Positions 37,915 through 47,594 of a stretch of DNA of 64,000 nt are shown here, piece by piece. The notes under the pieces were generated by a model. It was given only the letters and a program-made list of their open reading frames with translations, ran no database searches and was not told the origin of the DNA. Both the position numbers and the translations under genes were made by a program. Location: assembly GCF_003939025.1 (NCBI RefSeq), contig NZ_RQIH01000003.1, positions 62,001 to 126,000 on the forward strand, given 5' to 3'. The stretch is from Rhizobium sophoriradicis. GTDB lineage: Bacteria > Pseudomonadota > Alphaproteobacteria > Rhizobiales > Rhizobiaceae. The first letter of the stretch is position 1, and every line of letters begins with the position of its first letter.

Positions 37915-38532
37915 TTAACGCGAATAGAATTCGACGACCAGATGCGGTTCCATGACAACCGGGAACGGAACGTCGCTGAGCGTCGGAACGCGGCCGTAAG
38001 TGGCGACCATCTTGTTGTGATCGACTTCGATATAGTCGGGAACGTCGCGTTCGGCGAGGCTGACAGCTTCCAGAACGGTCACCAGCTGCTTCGACTTTTC
38101 ACGAACTTCGATGACGTCGCCGGCCTTGCAGCGATAGGAACCGATGTTGACGCGCACACCGTTGACGGTGACGTGACCATGGTTGACGAACTGACGGGCA
38201 GCAAAGACCGTCGGAACGAACTTGGCGCGATAGACGATCGCGTCTAGGCGGGATTCCAGAAGACCGATCAGGTTTTCGGAGGTGTCACCCTTGCGACGGG
38301 AAGCTTCAGCGAAGATCGCGCGGAACTGCTTCTCGCGCAGGTCGCCATAATAGCCCTTGAGCTTCTGCTTGGCGCGCAGCTGCACACCGAAGTCCGAAAG
38401 CTTGCCCTTGCGGCGCTGGCCGTGCTGGCCCGGACCGTATTCGCGGCGGTTCACCGGGGACTTCGGACGGCCCCAGATGTTTTCGCCCATACGGCGGTCA
38501 ATTTTGTACTTGGACGATTCGCGCTTGCTCAT
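37915..38532 (-). CDS. rpsD: 30S ribosomal protein S4
   Basis: The 205-residue S4 protein of the small ribosomal subunit, a primary 16S rRNA binder. It begins [21 protein letters not shown], has [21 protein letters not shown] near residue 33 and the S4 RNA-binding domain ([28 protein letters not shown]) near 95. The start at ATG 38532, rather than an upstream in-frame codon at 38589, gives the normal N terminus with GAAAGGAAA before it. Here rpsD is a single gene rather than part of the alpha ribosomal operon, as is usual in Rhizobiales. Confidence 0.97.
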   Translation of the reverse strand: MSKRESSKYKIDRRMGENIWGRPKSPVNRREYGPGQHGQRRKGKLSDFGVQLRAKQKLKGYYGDLREKQFRAIFAEASRRKGDTSENLIGLLESRLDAIVYRAKFVPTVFAARQFVNHGHVTVNGVRVNIGSYRCKAGDVIEVREKSKQLVTVLEAVSLAERDVPDYIEVDHNKMVATYGRVPTLSDVPFPVVMEPHLVVEFYSR

Positions 38533-38757
38533 CGTATTTCCTTTCAAAGGTTTATGGCGGCTTGTTACCAAACCGCACGAAGGAAACACGCCCTCCTCTG
38601 ATCTCTTTCGAGAGCTGACAGGATGTTTCGGTTACGCGAACAGAAACGATCCACGGGACATGTCAAATGAAACACCGGACATTGCTGCCCGGTGCTTGGC
38701 GCGGTCTTTAGAGGCCCCTCATGAAAATGTCAACTGCGCCGACACCCGAAAGCGCCA

Positions 38758-40269
38758 CTATTCCGCAGCGAGCGGCTGATCGCCTGTATCCGGCGCATTG
38801 GCATCACCCGGTGCGGTCTGGCAATTCATGTCGGGGAAAGCCACGATACGTTTGCCGGAGAAGTCCGTGTGCACGACGACAATCCCCTGCTCCTCGAAAT
38901 AGCCGAGCAGACGGCGGGCGCGCCGCGCCGAATGGGTGCCGTAGGCCCGAGCGATGCGGGCGTCGGACGGGCACGGCTCGCCGCAGACGGCGGCCTTGGC
39001 GAGCATCAGGAAAACACCCTGCAGGTCATCCGTGACGCCTGACGACAGCGACAGCGCCGTCGCCCACTCATCGCTCGCCGCTGTCGCGGCATCGACGCCG
39101 GAACGGGAAATCGCCACGCGCCTGCGGAAATCCGGCAGTGCGATCGGCGGTCCCGGCACGCGGCGCATGCGCAGCCGTACGAGAAAATCCTGATAGAGCA
39201 CGGAATCGGTGCGGAAGGCTGAGGTGGGATCGTCGAGTATCTCGGCAAGAACGCCGGCAAGGCGCTCTTCCCGCTCCTCGGCGGAGATCTCCGGCTGGCT
39301 CGCCCGCGGCTCGACCGGCGCTGGGGATGCCGCCGGCGTCGAGCGCGAGAGCTCCGCCAAAATGTCGGTGGTCGGCCGCGGCGCCGGCGGCACGCGGCGC
39401 ACGAGCGGACGTTGGAATTCCTCCGGATCGGGTGTGAAGATCAGGTCCTCGACATCCTGCGGCGCATCCGGCAGCGGCATGAGCTTTGGGCTGGAGGACC
39501 GCGCCGAGGTTTCCACCGCGCCGATCTGGATCGGCAACGGCCGGCGCGACAATGCCGGCCCCAGAGCGACGAAATTGCCGCGCTTCAGGTCGCGAAACAT
39601 CTCGGCCTGGCGCCGGTCCATGCCGAGAAGGTCGGCTGCACGCGCCATGTCGATATCGAGGAAGGTGCGGCCCATCAGGAAGTTCGAGGCCTCGGCCGCG
39701 ACGTTCTTGGCGAGTTTGGCAAGCCGCTGGGTGGCGATCACCCCGGCAAGCCCGCGCTTGCGGCCGCGGCACATCAGATTGGTCATCGCCCCGAGCGACA
39801 TCTTGCGCGCATCTTCCGAGACATCGCCGCCCACCGAAGGCGCAAACATCTGCGCCTCGTCGACGACGACGAGAACCGGATACCAATATTCCCGATCGGC
39901 ATCGAACATGCCGTTGAGGAAGGCGGCAGCGGCACGCATCTGCTGCTCGATATCGAGGCCTTCAAGCGTCAGCACGCAGGACACCCGATGCTGGCGGATA
40001 CGGTTGGCGATGCCCGCCAGCTCCGCCTCGGTGCGCTCGCCATCGACGACGATATGGCCGAACCTGTCGCTGAGGGTGACGAAATCACCCTCAGGATCGA
40101 TGATGACCTGCTGCACCCATTGCGCGGATTGCTCGAGCAGACGGCGCAACAGATGCGATTTCCCCGATCCGGAATTGCCCTGCACGAGCAGACGCGTTGC
40201 CAGCAGCTCCTCGATATCGAGCGTCGCCGGGCTGCCGGACGCCAATCCCATATCGATACCAACCTGCAA
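38758..40269 (-). CDS. HerA-like ATP-binding protein (DUF87)
   Basis: A 503-residue ATPase of the HerA/FtsK superfamily. Walker A GNSGSGKS spans residues 31-38, Walker B is VLVVVDEAQMFAPS near 130, and the sensor segment GVIATQRLAKLAKNVAAEASNF lies near 176. The long second half has a Pro-rich linker and a region without clear motifs. Archaeal HerA drives DNA end resection with NurA and bacterial HerA-like proteins occur in defense systems, but no NurA or nuclease gene is adjacent here, so a housekeeping role in DNA handling or another substrate is possible. It stands alone between rpsD and the toxin-antitoxin pair. Confidence 0.85.
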   Translation of the reverse strand: MQVGIDMGLASGSPATLDIEELLATRLLVQGNSGSGKSHLLRRLLEQSAQWVQQVIIDPEGDFVTLSDRFGHIVVDGERTEAELAGIANRIRQHRVSCVLTLEGLDIEQQMRAAAAFLNGMFDADREYWYPVLVVVDEAQMFAPSVGGDVSEDARKMSLGAMTNLMCRGRKRGLAGVIATQRLAKLAKNVAAEASNFLMGRTFLDIDMARAADLLGMDRRQAEMFRDLKRGNFVALGPALSRRPLPIQIGAVETSARSSSPKLMPLPDAPQDVEDLIFTPDPEEFQRPLVRRVPPAPRPTTDILAELSRSTPAASPAPVEPRASQPEISAEEREERLAGVLAEILDDPTSAFRTDSVLYQDFLVRLRMRRVPGPPIALPDFRRRVAISRSGVDAATAASDEWATALSLSSGVTDDLQGVFLMLAKAAVCGEPCPSDARIARAYGTHSARRARRLLGYFEEQGIVVVHTDFSGKRIVAFPDMNCQTAPGDANAPDTGDQPLAAE

Positions 40270-40400
40270 TGCCGATCCTCGCGACGAAAAGACTCACATG
40301 AACGAAGCGCCATTCTTCCGAAACGGCATCGCCCCGTCTATCAAAGAATCTGCTGATTTTCAGGGCCGGATTTCGCCAACCCACAGGACAATTCCCGGCC

Positions 40401-40889
40401 TCAATCGAGAAGCCGATCCATCGCCGTTATCGGCAGCACGAGACGAAGCGCCGCGCCGGAAAGCCGCCGAAAACCGAAGCGCTGGTAGAAGTCTGCCGCA
40501 CGCTCGTCTTTGGCATCAACGATCATGCCTAGAATTCCGATCTGGCCCGCGGCTGATCGCGTTATCGCGAAGGCATGAACGATCAATGCGTCTCCGAGGC
40601 CTCGGCCCTGATATTCACGATCGACGGCAAGCCGGCCCAGTATCAGGAACGGCAATTCCTCATAGGGTCCCGCCTGGATCTTTGGTGGAAGATCTTGACG
40701 GGAAACCGAATGAGCGCTCAGCGAGAAATAGCCGGCAATTCGCGCCTCGTCACATAGAACATAGACGCGTGTCAGACCACGCTTAATATCCTGATTGGCG
40801 AAGCGTCTCAGGTAGGTATTCAATGCGTCCACGCCGCAATCGAATCCCTCTTGGTCATGCCGTTTTGGGTCGAGCAATTCAAATTTCAT
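40401..40889 (-). CDS. GNAT toxin of a type II toxin-antitoxin pair (TacT-like)
   Basis: A 162-residue acetyltransferase toxin. It has the family opening FELLDPKRHDQEGFDCGVDALNTYL, the acetyl-CoA loop LGRLAVDREYQGRGLGDALI near residue 86, and the catalytic-Tyr region ADFYQRFGFRRL near 131. TacT/AtaT toxins acetylate charged tRNAs on the amino acid and stop translation. The start overlaps the antitoxin stop by four bases, as is normal for these operons. All motifs look intact, so the toxin is predicted to be active if free. Confidence 0.92.
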   Translation of the reverse strand: MKFELLDPKRHDQEGFDCGVDALNTYLRRFANQDIKRGLTRVYVLCDEARIAGYFSLSAHSVSRQDLPPKIQAGPYEELPFLILGRLAVDREYQGRGLGDALIVHAFAITRSAAGQIGILGMIVDAKDERAADFYQRFGFRRLSGAALRLVLPITAMDRLLD

Positions 40890-41170
40890 GAGCCGCCGAT
40901 GATATCGCGATATTTCTTGACGGCATTGATCATACGCTCTGTCGGCTTTGCCGGTTCGTCGAATGCCGCGAAAAAGCTTTCCCAGTCCTCGGCCGTAAAG
41001 CGCGTCCGCCCATGTTCGGCAATTACGGCCTCGGCCTTCTCGCGAATGCTTTCGCGGATGAATTTGCTCTTGTCGAGATGAAGGTAATTACGCGCAGTTT
41101 CCATCAGTTCGAACGTCGGTCGGTCGACGCGGATCTTCAACGTATCGTCTCTGTGAGCATTCTGGGCCAT
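40886..41170 (-). CDS. DUF1778 antitoxin (ribbon-helix-helix)
   Basis: A 94-residue antitoxin with an N-terminal ribbon-helix-helix (TLKIRVDRPTFELMETARNYLHLDKSKFIRESI) followed by a C-terminal toxin-binding tail (FTAEDWESFFAAFDEPAKPTERM). DUF1778 proteins pair with GNAT toxins and, with the toxin, repress their own promoter. The start at ATG 41170 follows AAGGAGCTGAT. An upstream in-frame codon at 41224 lies within the promoter and is rejected. The operator palindrome at 41185-41210 is directly upstream. Confidence 0.93.
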   Translation of the reverse strand: MAQNAHRDDTLKIRVDRPTFELMETARNYLHLDKSKFIRESIREKAEAVIAEHGRTRFTAEDWESFFAAFDEPAKPTERMINAVKKYRDIIGGS

Positions 41171-41184
41171 ATCAGCTCCTTGTC

Positions 41185-41224
41185 TTTGTGGGTGCAATTG
41201 TACCCACAAATCATCTGGCGTCAA
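41185..41224 (-). promoter_or_regulatory. Promoter and operator of the toxin-antitoxin operon
   Basis: On the minus strand, TTGACG (41224-41219), a 16-base gap and TACAAT (41202-41197) make a strong promoter. A 26-base palindrome (41185-41210), with perfect outer arms TTTGTGGGT/ACCCACAAA and a CAATTG centre, covers the -10 box. This is the expected layout for repression by the ribbon-helix-helix antitoxin with its toxin. Confidence 0.82.
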
Positions 41225-41232
41225 ATATAGCT

Positions 41233-42033
41233 CTATGCTTTCAGGCCGAATCCCTGCATCAGCCGCCGCGTCGCGAAATCCTGCTGGCCTGACGTAAACA
41301 TGGCGAAGTCGAAATTATCGGGATGCACGGCATCGGCTATCAGCGGAACCAACGTGCGGGCGCGCCGCGCTATCGCTTCGGCTGGATCAAGCCAGTCGAC
41401 CGGCCAAGGGGCAATCCGCCGGAAAAGATTAGCCATGAAAGGATAGTGGGTGCAGGCGAGCACGACGATATCCGTCTTCTGACCGTCCCTCTCGACGAAA
41501 CACTGGTCGATTTCGGCAAGCACCGCGTCATCGGAGAGGGCGTCGCCACGGATATAGGCTTCCGCCATGCGCGCCAGATTCTCCGAACCGACGAGACGGA
41601 CATGGCATTGCTGCGCGAAGGACTGGATGAGATCGCGGGTATAGGCCCGCTTCACCGTTCCCGGCGTTGCGAGCACCGAGACGAGGCCGGAGCGCGTGCG
41701 CTCAGCCGCCGGCTTGATCGCCGGCACGGTGCCCACGAAGGTCATCTGGGGAAAGGCGGCGCGAAGATCGGCGCCGACAAGGGTGAAAGCGGTGTTGCAG
41801 GCAATGATGCAGACTTCGGGATCATAGTCATTCAGCAGCTTGCCGAAGAGCCCGATAATCCGCTCTTTCAGCGCCTGTTCCTCCCAGCCGCCATAGGGAA
41901 AGCCGGCATCGTCAGCGACATATATGAAGCCTCGCTCCGGCATCAGCACGCGCGCTTCGCGCAGCACTGTCAGTCCGCCGATCCCTGAATCGAAGACGAG
42001 GACGGGTTTCAGCTCATTCGTCGGCGCTGTCAT
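41233..42033 (-). CDS. murI: Glutamate racemase
   Basis: A 266-residue cofactor-independent racemase that makes D-glutamate for peptidoglycan. The two catalytic cysteines lie in [12 protein letters not shown] near residue 77 and [13 protein letters not shown] near 190; the opening [20 protein letters not shown] and PYGGW complete the signature. Its start overlaps the 3' end of the methyltransferase gene by 20 bases, so the two are probably co-transcribed. The stop lies just before the toxin-antitoxin promoter. Confidence 0.95.
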   Translation of the reverse strand: MTAPTNELKPVLVFDSGIGGLTVLREARVLMPERGFIYVADDAGFPYGGWEEQALKERIIGLFGKLLNDYDPEVCIIACNTAFTLVGADLRAAFPQMTFVGTVPAIKPAAERTRSGLVSVLATPGTVKRAYTRDLIQSFAQQCHVRLVGSENLARMAEAYIRGDALSDDAVLAEIDQCFVERDGQKTDIVVLACTHYPFMANLFRRIAPWPVDWLDPAEAIARRARTLVPLIADAVHPDNFDFAMFTSGQQDFATRRLMQGFGLKA

Positions 42034-42844
42034 CGGAGGGCGCTTTCTTGCCGGATCTGGTGGAGCCGCCTTTGCGCGGACTGTTCCGCGTAAAGCGGTC
42101 GAGAGAGGAAATGACGCCGCGCAGCACGCTGATTTCCTGTTCCGTGAATGCCCGGCGGGAGAGGACAGCGCGCAGGTTGTCGACCATTTTCGGCTTTTTC
42201 GAGGGCGGATGAAAATAGTTGCGCGAATCGAGCGCCTCTTCCAGCTGATCGAACAGGCCGAAGAGCTGCTCCTTGGTGGACGGGCGCTGCTCGAGCGCCT
42301 GGAACGGCACGGCTTCCAGATCCTCCATGCCCGATTTCATCCACTCATAGGACATGAGCAGCACGGCCTGGGCGATGTTGAGTGAGGCGAAAGCGGGATT
42401 GACAGGGAAGGTGACGATCTCGTCGGCAAGCGCCACTTCCTCGTTGGTCAGGCCCCAGCGCTCGCGGCCGAAGAGGATACCGGTCGCCTCACCTGCCCGG
42501 AATTTCGTGCGCAGCGTCTCGGCAGCAAAAACCGGCGAGCGCACCGGCTTGTAATTGTCGCGGCTGCGCGCCGTCGTGGCATAAACGAAGTTGAGGTCGG
42601 CTATCGCCTCGTCCAAGGTGGCAAAGACCCTCGTGCCCTCAATCACGTGGTCGGCCTTGGAGGCTGCAGCCTGCGCCTTCTCATTCGGCCAGCCGTCACG
42701 TGGATTGACGAGACGAAGATCGACAAGGCCGAAATTCGCCATGGCGCGCGCCACCATTCCGATATTTTCGCCCATCTGCGGCTCGACCAGAATGATAACC
42801 GGCCCCTCGGCCAGAAGTTGACGCTCGCTGTTCGTGCCTGCCAT
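42014..42844 (-). CDS. RNA 2'-O-methyltransferase, TrmJ/TrmH family (SPOUT)
   Basis: A 276-residue SPOUT methyltransferase. Motifs are [23 protein letters not shown] near the start, [18 protein letters not shown] near residue 118 and [14 protein letters not shown] near 150, which build the knotted S-adenosylmethionine site. The pattern matches TrmJ (2'-O-methylation of tRNA position 32). The last 30 residues are Ser/Lys/Arg-rich. ATG 42844 is used because the frame upstream of it has no recognisable relation to the family. murI overlaps its 3' end. Confidence 0.9.
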   Translation of the reverse strand: MAGTNSERQLLAEGPVIILVEPQMGENIGMVARAMANFGLVDLRLVNPRDGWPNEKAQAAASKADHVIEGTRVFATLDEAIADLNFVYATTARSRDNYKPVRSPVFAAETLRTKFRAGEATGILFGRERWGLTNEEVALADEIVTFPVNPAFASLNIAQAVLLMSYEWMKSGMEDLEAVPFQALEQRPSTKEQLFGLFDQLEEALDSRNYFHPPSKKPKMVDNLRAVLSRRAFTEQEISVLRGVISSLDRFTRNSPRKGGSTRSGKKAPSDDSADE

Positions 42845-42848
42845 GGTC

Positions 42849-44921
42849 TTATCCTTGTTTCGAGCGCGCAATAGCCTCGCCCGCCGCAAACGGCAAGACG
42901 TCGGCCTGCGGATAGAGCCTTTCCAGCGCCGAACCAATCATTTCGAGCCCCAGCCTGGCGCCCTCGCGCGACAGCGGCAGATGTCGTCCTGTCGTCCGCG
43001 ACGCCTTGCGCTTGATCAGGAAACAGCTCGAGCCGCGCGGAGCGGCATCGTCGATCAGGGCAAGGTCCGCCGCGATCAGCCTGTTCAGATTGTCGTCGGA
43101 GGCCGGCGCTTCATAACTCTTCGCCAGGATACGCGCCCAGTAGGTGCAGGACAGGAAGATCGCCAGCGTCTGGCGGATCTGGCCGGGCCGCGTCACCACC
43201 GACCAGGAAGAGCCGAGTGGCCGCGCCGCCACCGTTACATCACGGTAGCAGGCATCGATTTTCTGCGACAGTGCCATCAGCTCGAAACCGCTCTTGCCCT
43301 CACCGAGGGCGCCAAGCAGATCGCGCAGCGCCTGGAACCAGCGGGCAAGCGCAGAATCGAGCGCGCCACGTGTGCGTGTGGGAAAGACGATGAAAGCGAC
43401 CGCCGTTCCGGCCGCCGCTCCGATCATGGTCTCCCCGATCCGCAGCTTCAGCAGATCGAGCGTCAGCACGCCCGTCATGCCGTAAACCAGGCAGAGCACG
43501 ATTGAGATGAAGAAGGTCATGGTCGCATAGGAAACCTGCAGAAAATAGAAGGCGAGGAAGATACAGACGGCGGCAACCGGAATGGCGATATCAGGCTCGC
43601 CTGAAATCAGCGTCGCCAGCACAAGACCGATAGCGATCCCGAACACGGTCCCCAGCGAGCGCGACAGCGCCCTCATCGCGGTGTCGCCGCGCGAATTGGT
43701 GTTGGTGAAGACGAGGAAGGAGGCCAGCACCGCCCAGAACCATCGTTCGCGCGACAAGAGCAGCCCGAAGCTCATGGCGATCGCCGACGCGATGGTGATT
43801 TGCAGCGCTGCGCGCAGCAGCGGATTGGCAAGCGAAAAGTCGATTGCCTGGGATTGCACCATATCCTTGCTGTCATCGATCTTGGAGAAACCGGAGGCCC
43901 GCCCATCGCCGATCGCCTGCGTCAACTGCTGCCGCGCCTTGCCGAGCCAGAGAAGCGCCCGCACGGTTTCGTCCTGCGGCTGATCCCCAACGGCGTCGAC
44001 CATCCCCTCAAATCGTGCAAGTTCCGCCATATCCGCCTCGATGACGGCGTGGACGAGCGGGAAAGGCGGCGGGCTCTGGAAGCTCAGCACGATCGCGCTC
44101 TCGGCGGCAAGATGGGCGTCGAAAAGGCGGATCGCCAGTTCGGCGGCGGGATCGGCGGCGCCATCGAAAACGCCGGCCGGCGGGCGCGGAATGAAGGTCT
44201 CCGCCATCAGCACCACTTCCTTCAGCCGGTCTTCCAGCTGGCGCAGCTCCTGCCGGTCGGTTTCGCCGATCTCGGCGCCGTTGATAACCGCGAGCTTGAA
44301 GAGGATCTGGTTGATCCGGCCCCTGACGCTTTCGAGCGAGCGCAGCAGGTCGCGCCGCCAATCGTCGGGCAGCAGCACCGCCCTCACCAGATGGCCGACA
44401 AGTACCGCGACGACGGGGCCGATCGCCACCGCCGGCAGTTCGGCGAGCGGCGGCCGGAAGTAGGCGCCCATGAAATAGGAGGTAAACGCGAACATGCCGA
44501 TGGCAAAACCGCGCGGCCCGAACACCCGTCCGGCCGATGCCAGCGCGATCACCGCCAGGAAGATGAGATCGGAGAGCAAGCGGTGATCCTCGAGCCCCGC
44601 CGCAATGCCAACGACGGCAAGGCTTGCCGCACAGCCGAAGAGCCGCGTTATCAACTGGCGGGAATTGCCCTTGTCGCGCACCGCCACGCCGCCTTCGATC
44701 GACAGCACGATGCCGAGGCCGAAGGCCGCAGTCGGCAGTGGCAAGATTGCCATGTGGATGGCAAGAAGGACTAAAAAGGAGAAAACGATCGTCAACGTCA
44801 CCCGCAGCGCCATGCGCAAGCGCGAAAGCGCCGGATCATTGGCAAGCAGCCAGTCGCGAGCCTGAAAGCCGGAAAACAAATGCAGAAACCCCTCATGCCG
44901 CGGAAGGATCGACAGAGACAT
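42849..44921 (-). CDS. FUSC family membrane protein (aromatic acid exporter/YccS-like)
   Basis: A 690-residue inner-membrane protein made of two repeats, each a cluster of five to six membrane segments (about residues 45-170 and 350-490) followed by a soluble stretch. The second cluster ends GAAAGTAVAFIVFPTRTRGALDSALARW, typical of FUSC proteins (related to plant aluminium-activated malate transporters and bacterial AaeB). Those known export aromatic acids or fusaric acid. The stop lies four bases before the start of the methyltransferase gene, so the two may be co-transcribed. The substrate is unknown. Confidence 0.86.
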   Translation of the reverse strand: MSLSILPRHEGFLHLFSGFQARDWLLANDPALSRLRMALRVTLTIVFSFLVLLAIHMAILPLPTAAFGLGIVLSIEGGVAVRDKGNSRQLITRLFGCAASLAVVGIAAGLEDHRLLSDLIFLAVIALASAGRVFGPRGFAIGMFAFTSYFMGAYFRPPLAELPAVAIGPVVAVLVGHLVRAVLLPDDWRRDLLRSLESVRGRINQILFKLAVINGAEIGETDRQELRQLEDRLKEVVLMAETFIPRPPAGVFDGAADPAAELAIRLFDAHLAAESAIVLSFQSPPPFPLVHAVIEADMAELARFEGMVDAVGDQPQDETVRALLWLGKARQQLTQAIGDGRASGFSKIDDSKDMVQSQAIDFSLANPLLRAALQITIASAIAMSFGLLLSRERWFWAVLASFLVFTNTNSRGDTAMRALSRSLGTVFGIAIGLVLATLISGEPDIAIPVAAVCIFLAFYFLQVSYATMTFFISIVLCLVYGMTGVLTLDLLKLRIGETMIGAAAGTAVAFIVFPTRTRGALDSALARWFQALRDLLGALGEGKSGFELMALSQKIDACYRDVTVAARPLGSSWSVVTRPGQIRQTLAIFLSCTYWARILAKSYEAPASDDNLNRLIAADLALIDDAAPRGSSCFLIKRKASRTTGRHLPLSREGARLGLEMIGSALERLYPQADVLPFAAGEAIARSKQG

Positions 44922-44950
44922 CGAGTCTCGACACTCGCGAATATGACCAC

Positions 44951-45478
44951 CTATTGGCCCTTGGCAATCAGCGCCATCGTCGCCTTCAGGGAATTGTGGC
45001 CCTGCGTTTCGATATTCTCGGTGATGATATCGTCGATCACCGGCTGGCCGGCCTCCTCGACCACCTCGAAGCGAACGGTCGTATAGTCCTTGGCACCCGG
45101 CGCGTCCGAACAGGCGGATTTCCTGAAGCGCACCGTGACCTCGGTCGTCCCGTTGACCGGGGGCGCCGCCGCCATTGTCAGATCCTCCAACGGGCATGCA
45201 TCCTGGCCGTTGACGATGACGTCGTAGTCGAACGGCGATATGCCGTCGTCGTCCGCGGCGGGAAATTGCGCGGCTGCGTGGTATCTGGCGACGAAGTCCT
45301 TGCTGTAGAGATGGTCGAGCCGGCTCGCAGCGAAAATGTCGGTCCAGTCGCTGTTGTTATCGGCCCAGTTGCTCTTGGTCGCGTCCATGATCTCCTGCAC
45401 GGGAGCGGTAGCATCGGCAGCATGGGCAGCCCCCGAAGAGCCGATAAGACTTGCGATAACAATGGCGATTGTCTTCAT
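44951..45478 (-). CDS. Secreted hypothetical protein
   Basis: A 175-residue protein with a signal peptide (MKTIAIVIASLIGSSGAAHAA). The mature part begins DATAPVQEIMDATKSNWADN and includes DWTDIFAASRLDHLYSKDFVARY, a layout resembling small periplasmic proteins of the DUF3828/YbjP-like kind, though I am not sure of the family. Two cysteines (GQDACPLEDL and RKSACSDAPG) may form a disulfide. The gene ends 29 bases before the start of the FUSC gene on the same strand. The function is not evident. Confidence 0.65.
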   Translation of the reverse strand: MKTIAIVIASLIGSSGAAHAADATAPVQEIMDATKSNWADNNSDWTDIFAASRLDHLYSKDFVARYHAAAQFPAADDDGISPFDYDVIVNGQDACPLEDLTMAAAPPVNGTTEVTVRFRKSACSDAPGAKDYTTVRFEVVEEAGQPVIDDIITENIETQGHNSLKATMALIAKGQ

Positions 45479-45517
45479 GGTCGAATGTTCCGGGGCGGGC
45501 AAATCAAGGCGGACACA

Positions 45518-45565
45518 GAGCATGATGCCGAAAAGTGTGAGCGGTTTTCGGACAACATCATGCTC
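45518..45565. repeat. Dispersed palindrome, family also at 54597
   Basis: Arms GAGCATGATG (45518-45527) and CATCATGCTC (45556-45565) enclose a second stem, CCGAAAA/TTTTCGG. The reverse complement matches the element at 54597-54643 nearly base for base, so the two are copies of one repeat family in opposite orientations. Confidence 0.7.
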
Positions 45566-45578
45566 TAACTCTTTAGTT

Positions 45579-45630
45579 TAGAACAGGATTCAGATTTTAG
45601 CCCGATCCGGCCTAAAATCATCCTGTTCTA
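45579..45630. repeat. Inverted repeat before icd
   Basis: Arms TAGAACAGGAT (45579-45589) and ATCCTGTTCTA (45620-45630) are perfect inverted copies; inside, GATTTTAG and CTAAAATC pair too. With the preceding palindrome it fills most of the 301 bases between the secreted-protein gene and icd, which hold no gene. Its position may make it part of the icd leader or a repeat unit. Confidence 0.65.
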
Positions 45631-45779
45631 GCCAGATTTCAGCGCTTGGCAATGGCGGCAAAAACGCATTGCGAGAACCGTTGCAGCTTTGCGTTCCCGG
45701 TTCACAATGCTATAGCGCTCCTCATCACGTCACCCACCCGGGACGCTTGTCCCCCTTCAAGCTCGAACGAGGCAGATAC

Positions 45780-46991
45780 ATGAACAAGATCAAGGTCGCC
45801 AATCCCGTCGCCGATCTCGACGGCGATGAAATGACACGCATCATCTGGCAGCTCATCAAGGATAAGCTGATCCATCCGTATCTCGACCTCGACATCGACT
45901 ATTTCGACCTCTCGGTCGAAAACCGCGACGCCACCAACGACCAGGTCACCGTCGACGCCGCCAATGCCATTAAGAAGTACGGCGTCGGCATCAAGTGCGC
46001 GACGATCACGCCGGATGAAGCCCGCGTCAAGGAATTCAACCTCAAGGAAATGTGGAAGAGCCCGAACGGCACGATCCGCAACATCCTCGGCGGCGTCATC
46101 TTCCGCGAGCCGATCATTTGCCGCAACGTTCCGCGCCTGGTTCCCGGCTGGACCCAGCCGATCGTCGTCGGCCGCCATGCCTTCGGAGACCAGTACCGCG
46201 CCACCGATTTCAAATTCCCCGGTAAGGGCAAGCTGACCATCAAGTTCGTCGGCGAAGACGGCACGGTCATCGAGAAGGAAGTCTTCAACGCGCCGGGCGC
46301 CGGCGTTGCCATGGCCATGTACAACCTCGACGAATCGATCCGCGAATTCGCCCGCGCCTCAATGATGTACGGCCTGATGCGCAAGTGGCCGGTTTACCTG
46401 TCGACCAAGAACACCATCCTCAAGGCCTATGACGGCCGCTTCAAGGACATCTTCGAAGAAGTCTACGAGACCGAATTCAAGGATCAGTTCAAGGAAGCCG
46501 GCATCACCTACGAACACCGCCTGATCGACGACATGGTTGCCTCGGCGCTCAAGTGGTCGGGCGGCTACGTCTGGGCGTGCAAGAACTATGACGGCGACGT
46601 CCAGTCCGACACCGTTGCCCAGGGCTTCGGCTCGCTCGGCCTAATGACCTCGGTTCTGCTGACGCCCGATGGCAAGACGGTCGAAGCGGAAGCCGCCCAC
46701 GGCACGGTGACCCGCCACTACCGCCAGCACCAGAAGGGACAGGAAACCTCGACGAACTCGATCGCCTCGATCTTCGCCTGGACCCGCGGCCTCGCTCACC
46801 GCGCCAAGCTCGACGACAATGCCGAGCTTGCGAAGTTCGCCTCGACGCTGGAAAAGGTCTGCGTCGACACCGTCGAATCCGGCTTCATGACCAAGGACCT
46901 GGCGCTGCTCATCGGCCCCGATCAGCCGTGGCTCTCGACCACTGCCTTCCTCGACAAGATCGACCAGAATCTGCAGACGGCGATGGCGTAA
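45780..46991 (+). CDS. icd: Isocitrate dehydrogenase (NADP+)
   Basis: A 403-residue enzyme of the TCA cycle, converting isocitrate to 2-oxoglutarate with NADPH formation. The opening [22 protein letters not shown] is the eukaryote-like type-II form found in Alphaproteobacteria, and [21 protein letters not shown] carries the isocitrate-binding Ser and Arg. Metal-ligand Asp residues lie in RLIDDMVA and [12 protein letters not shown]. The upstream in-frame stretch from 45669 is not conserved, and GAGG precedes the ATG, so 45780 is the start. A strong terminator follows. Confidence 0.97.
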   Translation: MNKIKVANPVADLDGDEMTRIIWQLIKDKLIHPYLDLDIDYFDLSVENRDATNDQVTVDAANAIKKYGVGIKCATITPDEARVKEFNLKEMWKSPNGTIRNILGGVIFREPIICRNVPRLVPGWTQPIVVGRHAFGDQYRATDFKFPGKGKLTIKFVGEDGTVIEKEVFNAPGAGVAMAMYNLDESIREFARASMMYGLMRKWPVYLSTKNTILKAYDGRFKDIFEEVYETEFKDQFKEAGITYEHRLIDDMVASALKWSGGYVWACKNYDGDVQSDTVAQGFGSLGLMTSVLLTPDGKTVEAEAAHGTVTRHYRQHQKGQETSTNSIASIFAWTRGLAHRAKLDDNAELAKFASTLEKVCVDTVESGFMTKDLALLIGPDQPWLSTTAFLDKIDQNLQTAMA

Positions 46992-47015
46992 GCCAGCCCT
47001 TTCGGGATAGCATTG

Positions 47016-47042
47016 AAACGGCGGGGATTTCCCCGCCGTTTT
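47016..47042 (+). terminator. icd Rho-independent terminator
   Basis: AAACGGCGGGG (47016-47026) and CCCCGCCGTTT (47031-47041) pair with a four-base ATTT loop and end in a T tract. It lies 24 bases past the icd stop and works in either direction on paper. Confidence 0.85.
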
Positions 47043-47061
47043 CATTTTGGGAGAACCGCAG

Positions 47062-47508
47062 ATGACGGCGACCGTGCGTCCGCTCGAACCTTCTGACCGT
47101 ACCGCTTGGGAGCCCCTATGGAAGGCGTATCAGCGCTTCTACGAGGTGGTCATCCCTGCCGATACCACGGATCTCACCTGGAACCGCTTCCACGATCCTG
47201 ACGAACCGATGCACGCGCTCGGCGCCTTTGATCAAGACGGCCGCCTCGTCGGCATCGTGCATGCGATCTTTCACCGCTCCTGCTGGCTGCCGCAATGGAC
47301 CTGCTATCTGCAGGATCTCTATGTCGCCGATACCCAGCGCGGCCTCGGCACCGGTGCCGCACTGATCGATGCGGTCGCCGATCTTGCGCGCGCAAACGGC
47401 GCAGGCAGGCTCTACTGGATGACGCACGAAACGAATGCCACGGCGCGGCGGCTGTACGACCGGATCGCCGAACGCTCAGGCTTCATCCAGTATCGCAAAG
47501 CTCTCTGA
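47062..47508 (+). CDS. GNAT family N-acetyltransferase
   Basis: A 148-residue acetyltransferase with TVRPLEPSDRTAWEPLWKAY at the start, the acetyl-CoA-binding motif YVADTQRGLGTGAALIDAVAD near residues 90-110, and a typical end (MTHETNATARRLYDRIAERSGFI). Its acceptor is unknown. The start at ATG 47062 follows GGGAGAA; a TTG at 47047 overlaps that site. It reads away from the icd terminator and is followed at 87 bases by the glutathione transferase gene. Confidence 0.87.
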   Translation: MTATVRPLEPSDRTAWEPLWKAYQRFYEVVIPADTTDLTWNRFHDPDEPMHALGAFDQDGRLVGIVHAIFHRSCWLPQWTCYLQDLYVADTQRGLGTGAALIDAVADLARANGAGRLYWMTHETNATARRLYDRIAERSGFIQYRKAL

Positions 47509-47594
47509 CGATCGGACTTGCACAAAGACCTCGCCGCGCTATTGATTCCGGGCGACGGCAATGCCTGACAGAACGGCAACAGGAGGAAGATGTC

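Noticed and set aside
38758..40269. HerA-like gene as part of a defense system
   Set aside because: No nuclease, SIR2 or other partner gene adjoins it; neighbours are rpsD and a toxin-antitoxin pair on the other side of a gap.
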